Shown here: positions 44,091 to 52,797 of the stretch, piece after piece
Layout of the letters: the number at the start of each line of letters is the position of its first letter
Position numbering within the stretch: position 1 is the stretch's first letter
Assembly (NCBI GenBank): GCA_020249435.1
Contig: JADCFQ010000005.1
Span: 179,413 to 243,412 of the forward strand
Direction: 5' to 3'
Origin: Roseomonas sp.
GTDB lineage: Bacteria > Pseudomonadota > Alphaproteobacteria > Acetobacterales > Acetobacteraceae
DNA: 64,000 nt
The notes under the pieces: generated by a model
What the model was told of the DNA's origin: nothing
The model's database searches: none
Seen by the model: only the letters and a program-made list of their open reading frames with translations
Translations under genes and position numbers: made by a program

Positions 44091-45263
44091 GTGAATGATG
44101 GCAGCACGTACCGTGGGTCATTCATCGGCCAAAAAATTGGCCAGATTTGGCACATCGCGCTCAAGGTCGGTAAAAATTTGATTGGCATGCCCAACCAACT
44201 TAGGCTTTCAATCAGGCAGCCTGACCACCCCGCACCATCTCAAGAGGCTATTGAGTGGGCCATAAGGCTTTTTGTTGGGCGGGAGCCCCATTTCGGGGAG
44301 GTAGCGGCACATCAGGGTCACGCCAATCTTGATAGCTTGAGGCGTGCTTTTGCAGAGACTGCCGAATTTCGTGCTTTCCTCTTATCATTCAGCCCCTGGA
44401 CAGTTCCTGTGTTCTTACTCGAACCGCCGGCAAATTCATCCATACCGATGTTGCTGCGCCCCCCGACCCTTGCTGAGCCGACATCCCAGCTTTGCACCGA
44501 GGCGCAGTTCCGGGAGGATCTTCACACTGAATTTTGTACAGCCCTAGATATAGATCCCACCCATATGCACCGGAAGATTTGGGAATTCGCCTGGATAATG
44601 GCTGTGTTGCGGAAGGCGGATCTCTTGCGCCCTGATAAGCGTGGCATTGGTTTTGGTGTTGGCAATGAACCCTTCCCAGCCTTTTTAGCCAAGCTTGGCA
44701 TTGAGGTAATGGCAACTGATGCGCCATCAGCCATCATCGCTGGTCAAGGCTGGGACACAACAGGTCAACATGCAAGTAGCCGGGAACAATTATGGCGGCC
44801 AAACATTGTTGATCGTGAAAGCTTCGAAAAATACGTGTCTTTTACGTTCGCAGATATGAACCATATCCCGGACAGCTTCTGTGGTTTTGATTTCTGCTGG
44901 TCAGCTTGCAGCTTCGAGCATCTGGGGTCCATTGAGCAAGGGCTAGACTTCGTGCGCAATAGTCTAAAGACGCTGAAACCCGGCGGACTTGCTATTCATA
45001 CGACGGAATTCAACCTAACCTCCAACCAGGATACTTTTGAGCATCCATCTCTGTCGCTATTCAGAAAACAGGATATTGAAAGACTCTATGAGCGCCTCAT
45101 TCAAGAAGGCCATCAACCCTGGCCCCTTAATCTGTTTCCTGGGAATGGGAAAATTGATGCGTTTGTAGACCTGCCACCTTTCTCACTGCCCCACCTAAAA
45201 TTAAACGTGAGCAAATATGTCACGACCTCGATTGGCTTAGTTGTGCAAAAATCGTCAGGTTAA
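44091..45263 (+). CDS. Class I SAM-dependent methyltransferase with DUF4214-like lead domain
   Basis: 390 residues from a GTG start. Residues 51-98 (AIRLFVGREPHFGEV ... RAFAETAEFRAF) look like the GRePe-type linker domain often fused to glycan-modifying enzymes. The methyltransferase domain has motif I GIGFGVGNEP (185-194) followed by IEVMATDAP, then YVSFTFADMNHIPDSFCGFD and the post-II segment FCWSACSFEHLGSIEQGLDF. Substrate unknown; glycan or flagellin-glycan methylation is a guess. Its composition is much lower in GC than the window (26 of 60 bases are G or C at 44821-44880), suggesting transfer. Confidence 0.8.
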   Translation: MNDGSTYRGSFIGQKIGQIWHIALKVGKNLIGMPNQLRLSIRQPDHPAPSQEAIEWAIRLFVGREPHFGEVAAHQGHANLDSLRRAFAETAEFRAFLLSFSPWTVPVFLLEPPANSSIPMLLRPPTLAEPTSQLCTEAQFREDLHTEFCTALDIDPTHMHRKIWEFAWIMAVLRKADLLRPDKRGIGFGVGNEPFPAFLAKLGIEVMATDAPSAIIAGQGWDTTGQHASSREQLWRPNIVDRESFEKYVSFTFADMNHIPDSFCGFDFCWSACSFEHLGSIEQGLDFVRNSLKTLKPGGLAIHTTEFNLTSNQDTFEHPSLSLFRKQDIERLYERLIQEGHQPWPLNLFPGNGKIDAFVDLPPFSLPHLKLNVSKYVTTSIGLVVQKSSG

Positions 45264-45278
45264 GAGTTTAACGTATGC

Positions 45279-46700
45279 TCAATAAACCTGTTCTCCGAAC
45301 AACCTGTTCTGCACGCGCCTCATGGTTTCGACCGACGCGCCGAGCGCTTCCATACGCCTGTATGCAGCAACTGCGTTCTTGATCTGTTTCGCAACGCGAT
45401 AGGCATCACACAAGGCCTCCCACGCTTGAATATTGTCTGGATGTTTCTCGATCAATGTATTCAGGACTCGTACCGCTTCTTCCAGTGCGCCCTTACCCGT
45501 CAAGGCAATCCCGAATCTCAACAAAAGGCTCGGATCGTCTGGTGTGTCATATCGGAGGGTTTCAAGCAGCCCTGTTGCTTCGTCCCATTTCTGCAAATTG
45601 AGAAGCCCGGAAATAAGAGCTATTTGGACCGGCAGAGCACTTGGTTCCATCCCCAAAGCGATCGCTATGTCGTGAGCGATAGTTTGCTGATCCGCACCTT
45701 CTCGGAGCTTGATCTCCGCCAACAGCGTAGCAAATTCCGAGGAAGCGGCATGCACAAGCACAGCACGACGCGCCGTATTCGCTGCCTCTTCATAGGCTTC
45801 GTCCTCGATGAGGCTGCGGATAAGTATCTCCCATACACTGCGCGGCATGTCACCCAACTCGATAGCGCGCCTGTGAGTTACTGGAATAGTATCTTCCCTA
45901 AACACGGCTGGAGCAAGCCGGACAACTTGCTGTAGCAAAAACACATCGGTCGGGGAGCGCTCGAGGGCAGCCTCAAGCATGCGGAAGGCTTCGTTGTAGC
46001 GATCCTGCCGCCAGAGAACATCAACCAGCACCCAATTGGAATCTGTGCCGCCAGGGTTAAGCTTGACTGCCTCGCGCGCCGCGGCAGCAGCCTCTGCTGC
46101 ACGCCCCTCCGCCAACAGAAAATTCGCCTGCTGCTGGCGCAGCGCCGCCGATTCCGGAAACTGCTCCACCGCGCGCGCCGCGGCCGCACTGCCGAGCGCG
46201 TAGCGCTTTGCCATCCAAAGCCCATTCAGCAAGCCAAGATGCAGCACCTCACGTTCCGGCGTCAGGTCGCGCGCTGCCTGATAGGCGTCTATGACTTCCG
46301 GATAATCATTTGCCTGCGCTGCCTGATGCCCGCGCCTTGCTTGCAGGGCGACGCTGCCGGGCATCGCAAAGCATGCCTCTCGTAAAGCCTCCCTGGCATC
46401 GGCAGCGCGTTCCTGGCGAACCAGCCCATCGGTCAGGATGATCCAGGCGGCTTCCTTCTGGGCGTCACTTGCCCCGGCCGACAAGACCTCACGCGCTGCG
46501 CTTTCCGCTTCCAGCAGGGCGCCGGCGGCCAGCAGGTGTTTCGCGCGCTCACCTCGGAAATCGGCATCCTCGGGCCAGAGCGCTGCAGCCTTGGCCGCCA
46601 GGCTGGCGGCTTCCTGGAATTGGCGCGCCTCACCAAGCTGCGCCAGGGCTGCCTTGGCTTGCGCTGGGTCTTCAAGCTCTGGAATTGCGGTTGCCACCAT
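45279..46700 (-). CDS. TPR-repeat protein
   Basis: 473 residues of tandem TPR-type helical pairs throughout, for example ALAQLGEARQFQEAASLAAK, AQANDYPEVIDAYQAARDL, VLWRQDRYNEAFRMLEAALE and GALEEAVRVLNTLIEKHPD. No signal peptide, so probably cytoplasmic. Function unknown. It is convergent with the methyltransferase, with a 15-base gap. The 5' part (right side) has host-like GC (42 of 60 at 46561-46620) while the 3' part is AT-richer (30 of 60 at 45541-45600), as in the adjoining methyltransferase, so the gene may be a recombinant. Confidence 0.8.
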   Translation of the reverse strand: MVATAIPELEDPAQAKAALAQLGEARQFQEAASLAAKAAALWPEDADFRGERAKHLLAAGALLEAESAAREVLSAGASDAQKEAAWIILTDGLVRQERAADAREALREACFAMPGSVALQARRGHQAAQANDYPEVIDAYQAARDLTPEREVLHLGLLNGLWMAKRYALGSAAAARAVEQFPESAALRQQQANFLLAEGRAAEAAAAAREAVKLNPGGTDSNWVLVDVLWRQDRYNEAFRMLEAALERSPTDVFLLQQVVRLAPAVFREDTIPVTHRRAIELGDMPRSVWEILIRSLIEDEAYEEAANTARRAVLVHAASSEFATLLAEIKLREGADQQTIAHDIAIALGMEPSALPVQIALISGLLNLQKWDEATGLLETLRYDTPDDPSLLLRFGIALTGKGALEEAVRVLNTLIEKHPDNIQAWEALCDAYRVAKQIKNAVAAYRRMEALGASVETMRRVQNRLFGEQVY

Positions 46701-46826
46701 ACGCCTCAGCCTTTGGGGGTTCTCCTAAGCCGATAATTAATAACACGGATTGCTTGCCACAAGCTGAAAGGGCCAAGCCGTTTCCAACCTGACCTGAGCG
46801 CACCGCCCCAGAATCAGGCCGGGCGG
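46701..46826. other. Intergenic region between TPR gene and ThDP decarboxylase beta gene
   Basis: 126 bases with a short AT-rich stretch (AATTAATAAC near 46735). It presumably holds the TPR-gene promoter. No motif is strong enough to name. Confidence 0.35.
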
Positions 46827-47426
46827 CTAACCCAGCTTCGCCGCCATCCCGCGCATAAAAGTCTCACGGAAACGGATCGGGTCGCGGTCCGTTTGTGTCT
46901 TGCCGGGTTCGTTATCAATCCGCGCGCCGATCACATGCGGGCCATCCGTGGTAAGGGCGCGATCAATCAGCGCGTCGAACTCTGCCTCATCCGCTGCCCA
47001 ATGGGCGGAGACAATGCCGGAAGCGCGCGCGATTGCCACCAGATCAGTGCCCGCTTTCGCGGCCGGCGTGCCCTGGCCGCCGGTGATCTGATAAATGCCA
47101 TTATCCCAGATGATCACAATCAGATTCTTCGGCGCCTGCGCGGCGATGGTGGAAAGGCAGCCAAGCTGCATCAGCAGCGACCCATCGCCTTCCAGCGCGA
47201 AAACGCGCCGTTCCGGCTGAGCAATGGCCACACCCATGGCAATCGGCGCGGCCAAGCCCATGCTGCCCAGCATGTAGAAATTCTCAGGCCGATGGCCGGC
47301 ACCCCATAAATCCCAATTCGAATTGCCGATGCCGCCAATCACGGCTTCCTGCTTCGTCAACTTGCCCACCACGCGCCTGGTCAGCGCCGCGCGGTTCATC
47401 ACCTGCGTATTGCGACGGTCTTCCAT
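46827..47426 (-). CDS. ThDP-binding (beta) subunit of a sulfopyruvate decarboxylase-like enzyme
   Basis: 199 residues of the pyrophosphate domain of ThDP enzymes. The ThDP/Mg motif is EGDGSLLMQLGCLS, with its closing asparagine in IIWDNGIYQ, and GIGNSNWDLWGAGHRPENFY precedes it. Split-chain enzymes of this size fit ComE of sulfopyruvate decarboxylase; phosphonopyruvate decarboxylase is an alternative, but it is normally a single chain. The ATG at 47426 overlaps the alpha-subunit stop (TAATG), so the two subunits are made together. Confidence 0.75.
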   Translation of the reverse strand: MEDRRNTQVMNRAALTRRVVGKLTKQEAVIGGIGNSNWDLWGAGHRPENFYMLGSMGLAAPIAMGVAIAQPERRVFALEGDGSLLMQLGCLSTIAAQAPKNLIVIIWDNGIYQITGGQGTPAAKAGTDLVAIARASGIVSAHWAADEAEFDALIDRALTTDGPHVIGARIDNEPGKTQTDRDPIRFRETFMRGMAAKLG

Positions 47427-47953
47427 TATTTGCGCCCCCCGGACAGCAGCGGTGAGAGGATCAGGCAGGCCGGCCAACGTGTGGCAAAGGCCTGGCGCAT
47501 GGTGCGGTCCGCGATGAAGGCGGCCTCATCCAGGCGGGACAGGGTGTGGTGTTCAATGCCCATGCTGTCCAGGATCGGGCGCATGGTGCGGCAGACAATC
47601 GCTTGGCCGGGATTGAATTCCCCAAGCGTGCCGCGTTCGCTCACCAGCATCAGCACGGGGATTTGGCTGGCGACGACCAGGGAGGCGAGCACATTGGGCA
47701 GGGTCGCGAAGCCTGATGTCTGCATCAGCACAATGCCGCGCATGCCGGCCATGGTGGCGCCGGCGACGATGCCAATCGCTTCTTCCTCTCGCGCGGCGGC
47801 GAAGGTGGTGAAGAAGGGATCGGCGTGGCAGCCATCAATCAGGGGGCGGAGCACATTGTCCGGCACATAGGTGACCAGCCGGACATCATGGTCCTTTAGG
47901 GCCTGGCGAATAATGCCATGCCAGCTTGGCGCGCTTTCGGCGGCACTCGACAT
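47426..47953 (-). CDS. PYR-domain (alpha) subunit of a sulfopyruvate decarboxylase-like enzyme
   Basis: 175 residues. The PYR domain of ThDP enzymes is recognisable from TYVPDNVLRPLIDG, AAREEEAIGIVAGATMAGMR (with the cofactor-activating glutamate) and LMQTSGFATLPNVLASLVVA. Its size matches ComD. Together with the beta subunit it would decarboxylate a 3-substituted pyruvate, giving sulfoacetaldehyde if sulfopyruvate is the substrate. The ATG at 47953 follows GAGGGAG; further upstream sequence is non-homologous. Confidence 0.75.
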   Translation of the reverse strand: MSSAAESAPSWHGIIRQALKDHDVRLVTYVPDNVLRPLIDGCHADPFFTTFAAAREEEAIGIVAGATMAGMRGIVLMQTSGFATLPNVLASLVVASQIPVLMLVSERGTLGEFNPGQAIVCRTMRPILDSMGIEHHTLSRLDEAAFIADRTMRQAFATRWPACLILSPLLSGGRK

Positions 47954-48029
47954 GATCGGCGTTTGCTCCCTCGTGATCTGATGCAACGACTCTAAGACGA
48001 AGCCGCAAGCGCGCCAAGCATGACAGGGC

Positions 48030-48968
48030 TTAGGGCACCGGCACGTCCAATAGCCAGGCGGTGGCGGGAAAGGCGATGGCGGCGATGATGGTGGTGAACA
48101 GTACGGCGGCGGAAGCTTCCTCAGCCCCCACGCCCTGGCGTTGCGCGAGCAGATAGGCATTGGTCGCGGTTGGCATCGCCGCCAGTAGCACGCCGCAAAT
48201 CACCCAGAAGGGATCGAGCGCCAGCCAGCTTCCGAGCACGAACCAGACCAGCGCAGGGTAGATGAACAGCTTCGCCGCGGTAATGCCGAAAGCCACCGCG
48301 AAAAGCTGCCCGCCAATTTTGAGCCGCGCGAGGGTACCGCCCAGCGCGAAAAGCGCCGTGGGGCCTGCGGCATTGCCCAGGAAAGCAAGGAAGCGCTCAA
48401 TCGGCGCGGGGATGGGCAGCTCCATCCCAGCGGAGGCCGCACCAAGCGCGATGGAAAGGATCACCGGGTTGCGCAGCAAACCGCGCAAACCTGCCATGAC
48501 GGCCTTGAGGCCCTCGCCCTTCGCGGAAGGCGCCATCAGCATGGTGCCAAGTGCGATAATCACCGCCACTTCAGCGACAATCGCCATGGCAACCGGCCCG
48601 GCAATGCGCGGCCCCAACATGGGCAGCATCAGCGGCGGCGCCAGATAGCCGACATTGCCCATGGCGGCAGCGGCACCAAAAGCGGAACCGATGCGGATAT
48701 TGCCGCGCGCGATGCGCCCGATCAGCAGCACCACCGCGAAGATCGCCAGGCAGGCACCCAGATAGCCGGCGAAATAGATGGCATCAAAGCTTTCGCGCAA
48801 AGGCTGCGCCGCCATCAGCTTGAACAACATGGCCGGCAAAGCGACGTTGAAGCTGAATAGCCCAATCGCTTCCATGGCCGTCGCCGGCATCCATTTGCGC
48901 TTCGCGGCGGCGAAACCAAACGCCACCACCGCGAAAATCGGCAGGCAAAGGGCAAGGAAGGCAAGCAC
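48030..48968 (-). CDS. AEC-family permease
   Basis: A 312-residue integral membrane protein with about ten hydrophobic segments in two halves. The auxin-efflux-carrier family pattern is seen in FSFNVALPAMLFKLMAAQPL near the N-terminus and VCGVLLAAMPTATNAYLLAQ-like sequence near the C-terminus. These proteins export or exchange organic acids. It starts at GTG (48968) and runs in the same direction as the decarboxylase subunits after a 77-base gap, so export of an organic acid linked to that pathway is possible but unproven. Confidence 0.85.
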   Translation of the reverse strand: MLAFLALCLPIFAVVAFGFAAAKRKWMPATAMEAIGLFSFNVALPAMLFKLMAAQPLRESFDAIYFAGYLGACLAIFAVVLLIGRIARGNIRIGSAFGAAAAMGNVGYLAPPLMLPMLGPRIAGPVAMAIVAEVAVIIALGTMLMAPSAKGEGLKAVMAGLRGLLRNPVILSIALGAASAGMELPIPAPIERFLAFLGNAAGPTALFALGGTLARLKIGGQLFAVAFGITAAKLFIYPALVWFVLGSWLALDPFWVICGVLLAAMPTATNAYLLAQRQGVGAEEASAAVLFTTIIAAIAFPATAWLLDVPVP

Positions 48969-49013
48969 GGCTCGGGAACCTAACCCGGATCAGCCGCGCT
49001 GCGAAACATGACG

Positions 49014-50145
49014 CTATTGCGCCTTGGCGCTGGCTTCGCTGCGAGTCGCGCCAACGCGGGAAGCCAGCGACGCGGCCAGGAAATCATCCAATTCGCCGTC
49101 CAGCACGGCAGCCGGATTGCCCTTTTCAACGCCGGTGCGCAGATCCTTCACCATCTGATAGGGCTGCAACACATAACTCCGGATCTGATGGCCCCAGCCG
49201 ATATCGGTCTTGCCGGCCTCGGTCGCCGCATTCACCGCTTCGCGCTTGGACAATTCCAATTCATACAAACGCGCTTTCAGCATGCCCATGGCAATGGCGC
49301 GGTTGCGGTGCTGGCTGCGATCCTGGGTGGACGCCACCACAATCCCGGTCGGGATATGGGTGAAGCGCACGCCGGATTCGGTCTTGTTCACATGCTGCCC
49401 GCCAGCCCCCGATGCGCGGAAGGTATCGGTCTTCAGGTCCGCCGGATTGACCTCAATCTCAATCTTATCATCCACCACCGGATAGACGTAGACGGACGCA
49501 AAGCTGGTATGCCGGCGCGCGGCGGAGTCAAAGGGGCTGATCCGCACCAGCCGATGCACGCCGCTTTCGGTCTTGAGCCAGCCATAGGCATTGGGGCCGC
49601 TGATCTGAATGGTCGCGGATTTCAGCCCCGCCTGTTCGCCGGCGCTTTCTTCGGTCAGCACCACCTTATAGCCATGCTGTTCCGCCCAGCGCGAATACAT
49701 GCGCATCAGCATTTCCGCCCAATCCTGGGCTTCCGTGCCGCCGCTGCCGGAATTCACTTCCAAAAACGCGTCATTGGCATCCGCTTCGCCGGAAAGCAGG
49801 CTTTCAATCTCGCGCTTCTTGGCTTCCGCGGCCAGGCGCTGCAAATCCGCAGTCGCGGCATTGGCGGTATCGGCATCGCCCTCGGCCTCGGCCAATTCAA
49901 TCAGGCCGAGTGCGTCTTCCACATCGCGTTCCAGGCGCTTCACGCCATCAATCTGTTCGGACAGCCGCCCGCGTTCGCGCATGACGCGCCCCGCTTCGTC
50001 GGCATTGTTCCAAAGCGACGGGTCTTCGACCCGCGCATTCAATTCTTCGAGACGTCGGACAGAGGCATCCCAGTCAAAGATGCCTCCTCAGCAGGGACAC
50101 CGATGCGGTGATCTGCTCGTGCAGGGATTGGGCGTCAGCGCGCAT
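49014..50145 (-). CDS. prfB: Peptide chain release factor 2 (programmed +1 frameshift)
   Basis: RF2 is encoded in two frames: 23 codons from the ATG at 50145 to an in-frame TGA at 50076-50074, then, after a +1 shift at CTTT, 353 codons from 50075 down to 49014, giving about 376 residues. The GGQ motif ([18 protein letters not shown]) that reaches the peptidyl-transferase centre is intact, as is the SPF-type recognition loop ([15 protein letters not shown]). RF2 recognises UGA and UAA. The frame change is the classic autoregulation: low RF2 favours shifting. It follows mrcA after nine bases. Confidence 0.95.
50073..50088 (-). promoter_or_regulatory. prfB: prfB frameshift site
   Basis: On the coding strand the sequence is AGGAGGCATCTTTGAC. 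The internal Shine-Dalgarno AGGAGG sits three bases before CTT-TGA, the same spacing as in E. coli, and CTTTGAC is the canonical slippery stop. All elements needed for programmed shifting are present. Confidence 0.95.
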
Positions 50146-50154
50146 GATGCAGGG

Positions 50155-52740
50155 CTAATAGAGCCCACCGAGGTCCCTGTCGAGGCGGTTGGCCCCCGGC
50201 GCGCCGGGCGAGCCGGAACCATCCGCGCGTTCGCTGATGAATTCATCACGCCAACGCTGCGTGCCATTTTCTGTGCCGGGGCGGAAGGGTTCCATGATGC
50301 TGCCATTGCCGACCGCCACACGCATCAGCGTGACACCTGATGGCCGGCGGAAGGGCACGGGCGGGCTGCCGGTGAGCGCCGCGCCCACCACTTCACGGAA
50401 AATCGGCGCGGCATTGCTGCCGCCAGTTTCGTTATTGCCAAGGCTGCGCGGATCATCAAAGCCGATCCAGACCGCGACAACGATATCAGGCGTGAAGCCG
50501 ACAAACCAATTATCCTTGAAATCATCCGTGGTGCCCGTCTTGCCTGCCACCGGGCGGCCAAGCCGCGACCCAATCGCGTTGGCCGCCGTGCCGCGCGCCA
50601 CCACACCTTCCAGAATGCTCACCATCTGATAGGCCGAAATCGGATCGGTTGCGCGCGGCCTTTCGCCCGCTTCCAGGCGCGGCGGGCCGGATTCGGGGCC
50701 GGAAGCGCAAGCGGCGCAAGCGCGTTGATCCGCGCGCCAGATCACGCGCCCGCGCCTATCCTGCACTGAATCGATCAGCGTCGGCGTCACGCGATAGCCG
50801 CCATTGGCAAAGGCGCCATAACCCGCCGCCATGCGGAGCACCGTCGTTTCGCCCGCGCCAAGCGACATCGCCAAATAGCGCGGCATATTGTCAATCACGC
50901 CAAAGCGCCGTGCCGCGTTGGAAACCGCCGCCATGCCGACATGATCCGCCAGCCGCACCGTCACCAGATTAAGGCTGCGTTCCATGGCGCTCCGCATCGT
51001 CACCCAGCCATTATAGGTATTGGCATTGTAGTTTTGCGGGCGCCACAGCCCTTGCGGCGTCATGATTTCCACCGGCTCATCAGGGATTTCCTGATTGGGC
51101 GGAATGCCCTGTTCCAGCGCGGCGATATAGACAAACGGCTTGAAGGAAGACCCTGGCTGGCGCTGCGCCTGGGCCGCGCGATTGAACCAGGATTTTTCGA
51201 GCGACCAGCCACCAACCATCGCCATGACGCGCCCGCTTTGCGGATCAAGCGCCACCACAGCACCTTCGGCCAGCGGAATTTGCCTGAGGGCGAGGCGTTC
51301 GGGGCGCGCCGGGCGATTGCGCTGCGCGGCCTCGGCGGGCAGCGTTTCAACCAGCACCACATCGCCGGGGTTGACCACATCCTGCACCCGGCGCGGTTCA
51401 GGCCCAAGGCGACCATCGGGCAGCACGGGCCGCGCCCAGGGGCGCAATTCTTCCAGATAAAGCGTGCCCTGTTGCGGTTCCGCCGGGCGACGCGGGTCGC
51501 GCCGTTCCAGCCAACCAAGCCGCGCTTCCTGGGGCCTCGCTTCCAGCACCACGGCCAGGCGCCATTCGGGCAAAGCGCCGGGCGGGCGCGGCGTATCTGC
51601 CAGCGCCGGCATCCATTCCGTGGTATTCGCGGAAATCCTGGTCACCGGGCCGCGCCACCCGCCGCGTCGGCGATCATAGCTCATCAGCCCTTCGCGCAAG
51701 GAACGTTCGGCAGCGGCCTGGATGGTGGGGTCAAGGCTGGTGCGCACCACCAGGCCACCCATGGTGGTTTGCTCCACCCCGAAGCGCTGGATCAATTCGC
51801 GCCGCACTTCCTCGGTGAAATGCTGACCGACCTGCAACAAATCCGGCCGGCGTGTGGGCCGCGCCATCAACGGTTCGGCACGCGCCGCGCGCGCTTCTTC
51901 CGCGGTGATCGCGCGGTCTTCCAGCATGCGTTCAATCACCCAATCGCGCCTGGCCTTGGCGGCATCGGCGCGGCGGATCGGGTGGTAGTTGTTCGGCGCC
52001 TTGGGCAGGGCAGCGAGGTAGGCAACCTCGGCCACCGTCAATTCATCCAGGCTCTTGTTGAAATAGACCTGCGCGGCGGCGGCCACGCCATAGGCTTGCT
52101 GGCCCAGAAAAATCTCGTTCAAATAAAGTTCAAGGATGCGATCCTTGCTCAGCGCCTTTTCCATGCGGAGCGCCAGAATCGCTTCCCGCGCCTTGCGCGC
52201 GAAGGATCGGTCCGCGCCCACCAGCATGTTTTTCGCCACCTGCTGGGTGATGGTGGAAGCGCCACTCATGCGCCGCCCGCTGCCATATTGCTCGGCGGCC
52301 TGGATCACGGCGCGCAGAATGCCCAAGGGATCAACCCCGGTATGGTCGCGGAAGCGCTGATCCTCGGCCGAGATGAAAGCCTGCTGCACGCGCTGCGGAA
52401 TCGCCTCGATCGGGACGAAGATGCGCCTTTCCTGTGCCAATTCCGCCATCAGCCGGCTATCGGCGGCGTAAATCCGGCTCATTTGCGGGGGTTCATATTC
52501 CGCGAGCCAGCCGTAATCCGGCAAATCCTGCGCGAAATGATGATAGGCGCCATAGGCCGCGATACCGCCCGCCAACAGCACAGCGGCGCCCAGGCTGAAC
52601 ATCCAGCGCAGAATGCTGAAGCGCCGGCGGCGTTTTTGCTTTTTGGGCTTGGGCGGGGGCTCGGCGCGCGGCGGTTCAGCCCCGGGCGTGGCGCGCTGAG
52701 GGTCAAGCGGTTGATCGGCGCGCAATTCCGGCGAAGTCAT
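50155..52740 (-). CDS. mrcA: Penicillin-binding protein 1A
   Basis: 861 residues. Proline-rich basic cytoplasmic tail, one membrane helix (about residues 47-67), a glycosyltransferase domain (QQAFISAEDQRFRDHTGVDP with its catalytic glutamate, and RRMSGASTITQQVAKNML), then a transpeptidase domain with SxxK in PGSSFKPFVYIAALE, SLN in MERSLNLVTVRL and KTG in PVAGKTGTTDDF. It polymerises and cross-links peptidoglycan. amiC lies directly upstream and prfB directly downstream in the same direction, an order frequent in alphaproteobacteria. Confidence 0.96.
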   Translation of the reverse strand: MTSPELRADQPLDPQRATPGAEPPRAEPPPKPKKQKRRRRFSILRWMFSLGAAVLLAGGIAAYGAYHHFAQDLPDYGWLAEYEPPQMSRIYAADSRLMAELAQERRIFVPIEAIPQRVQQAFISAEDQRFRDHTGVDPLGILRAVIQAAEQYGSGRRMSGASTITQQVAKNMLVGADRSFARKAREAILALRMEKALSKDRILELYLNEIFLGQQAYGVAAAAQVYFNKSLDELTVAEVAYLAALPKAPNNYHPIRRADAAKARRDWVIERMLEDRAITAEEARAARAEPLMARPTRRPDLLQVGQHFTEEVRRELIQRFGVEQTTMGGLVVRTSLDPTIQAAAERSLREGLMSYDRRRGGWRGPVTRISANTTEWMPALADTPRPPGALPEWRLAVVLEARPQEARLGWLERRDPRRPAEPQQGTLYLEELRPWARPVLPDGRLGPEPRRVQDVVNPGDVVLVETLPAEAAQRNRPARPERLALRQIPLAEGAVVALDPQSGRVMAMVGGWSLEKSWFNRAAQAQRQPGSSFKPFVYIAALEQGIPPNQEIPDEPVEIMTPQGLWRPQNYNANTYNGWVTMRSAMERSLNLVTVRLADHVGMAAVSNAARRFGVIDNMPRYLAMSLGAGETTVLRMAAGYGAFANGGYRVTPTLIDSVQDRRGRVIWRADQRACAACASGPESGPPRLEAGERPRATDPISAYQMVSILEGVVARGTAANAIGSRLGRPVAGKTGTTDDFKDNWFVGFTPDIVVAVWIGFDDPRSLGNNETGGSNAAPIFREVVGAALTGSPPVPFRRPSGVTLMRVAVGNGSIMEPFRPGTENGTQRWRDEFISERADGSGSPGAPGANRLDRDLGGLY

Positions 52741-52797
52741 GATGGCGCCTGATTACACGGTTCCGCTGAAAAGCGCGACATGAGGCAGCGGGGTATT

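Noticed and set aside
49008..50111. Long frame opposite prfB
   Set aside because: Shadow frame; prfB with its frameshift explains the region.
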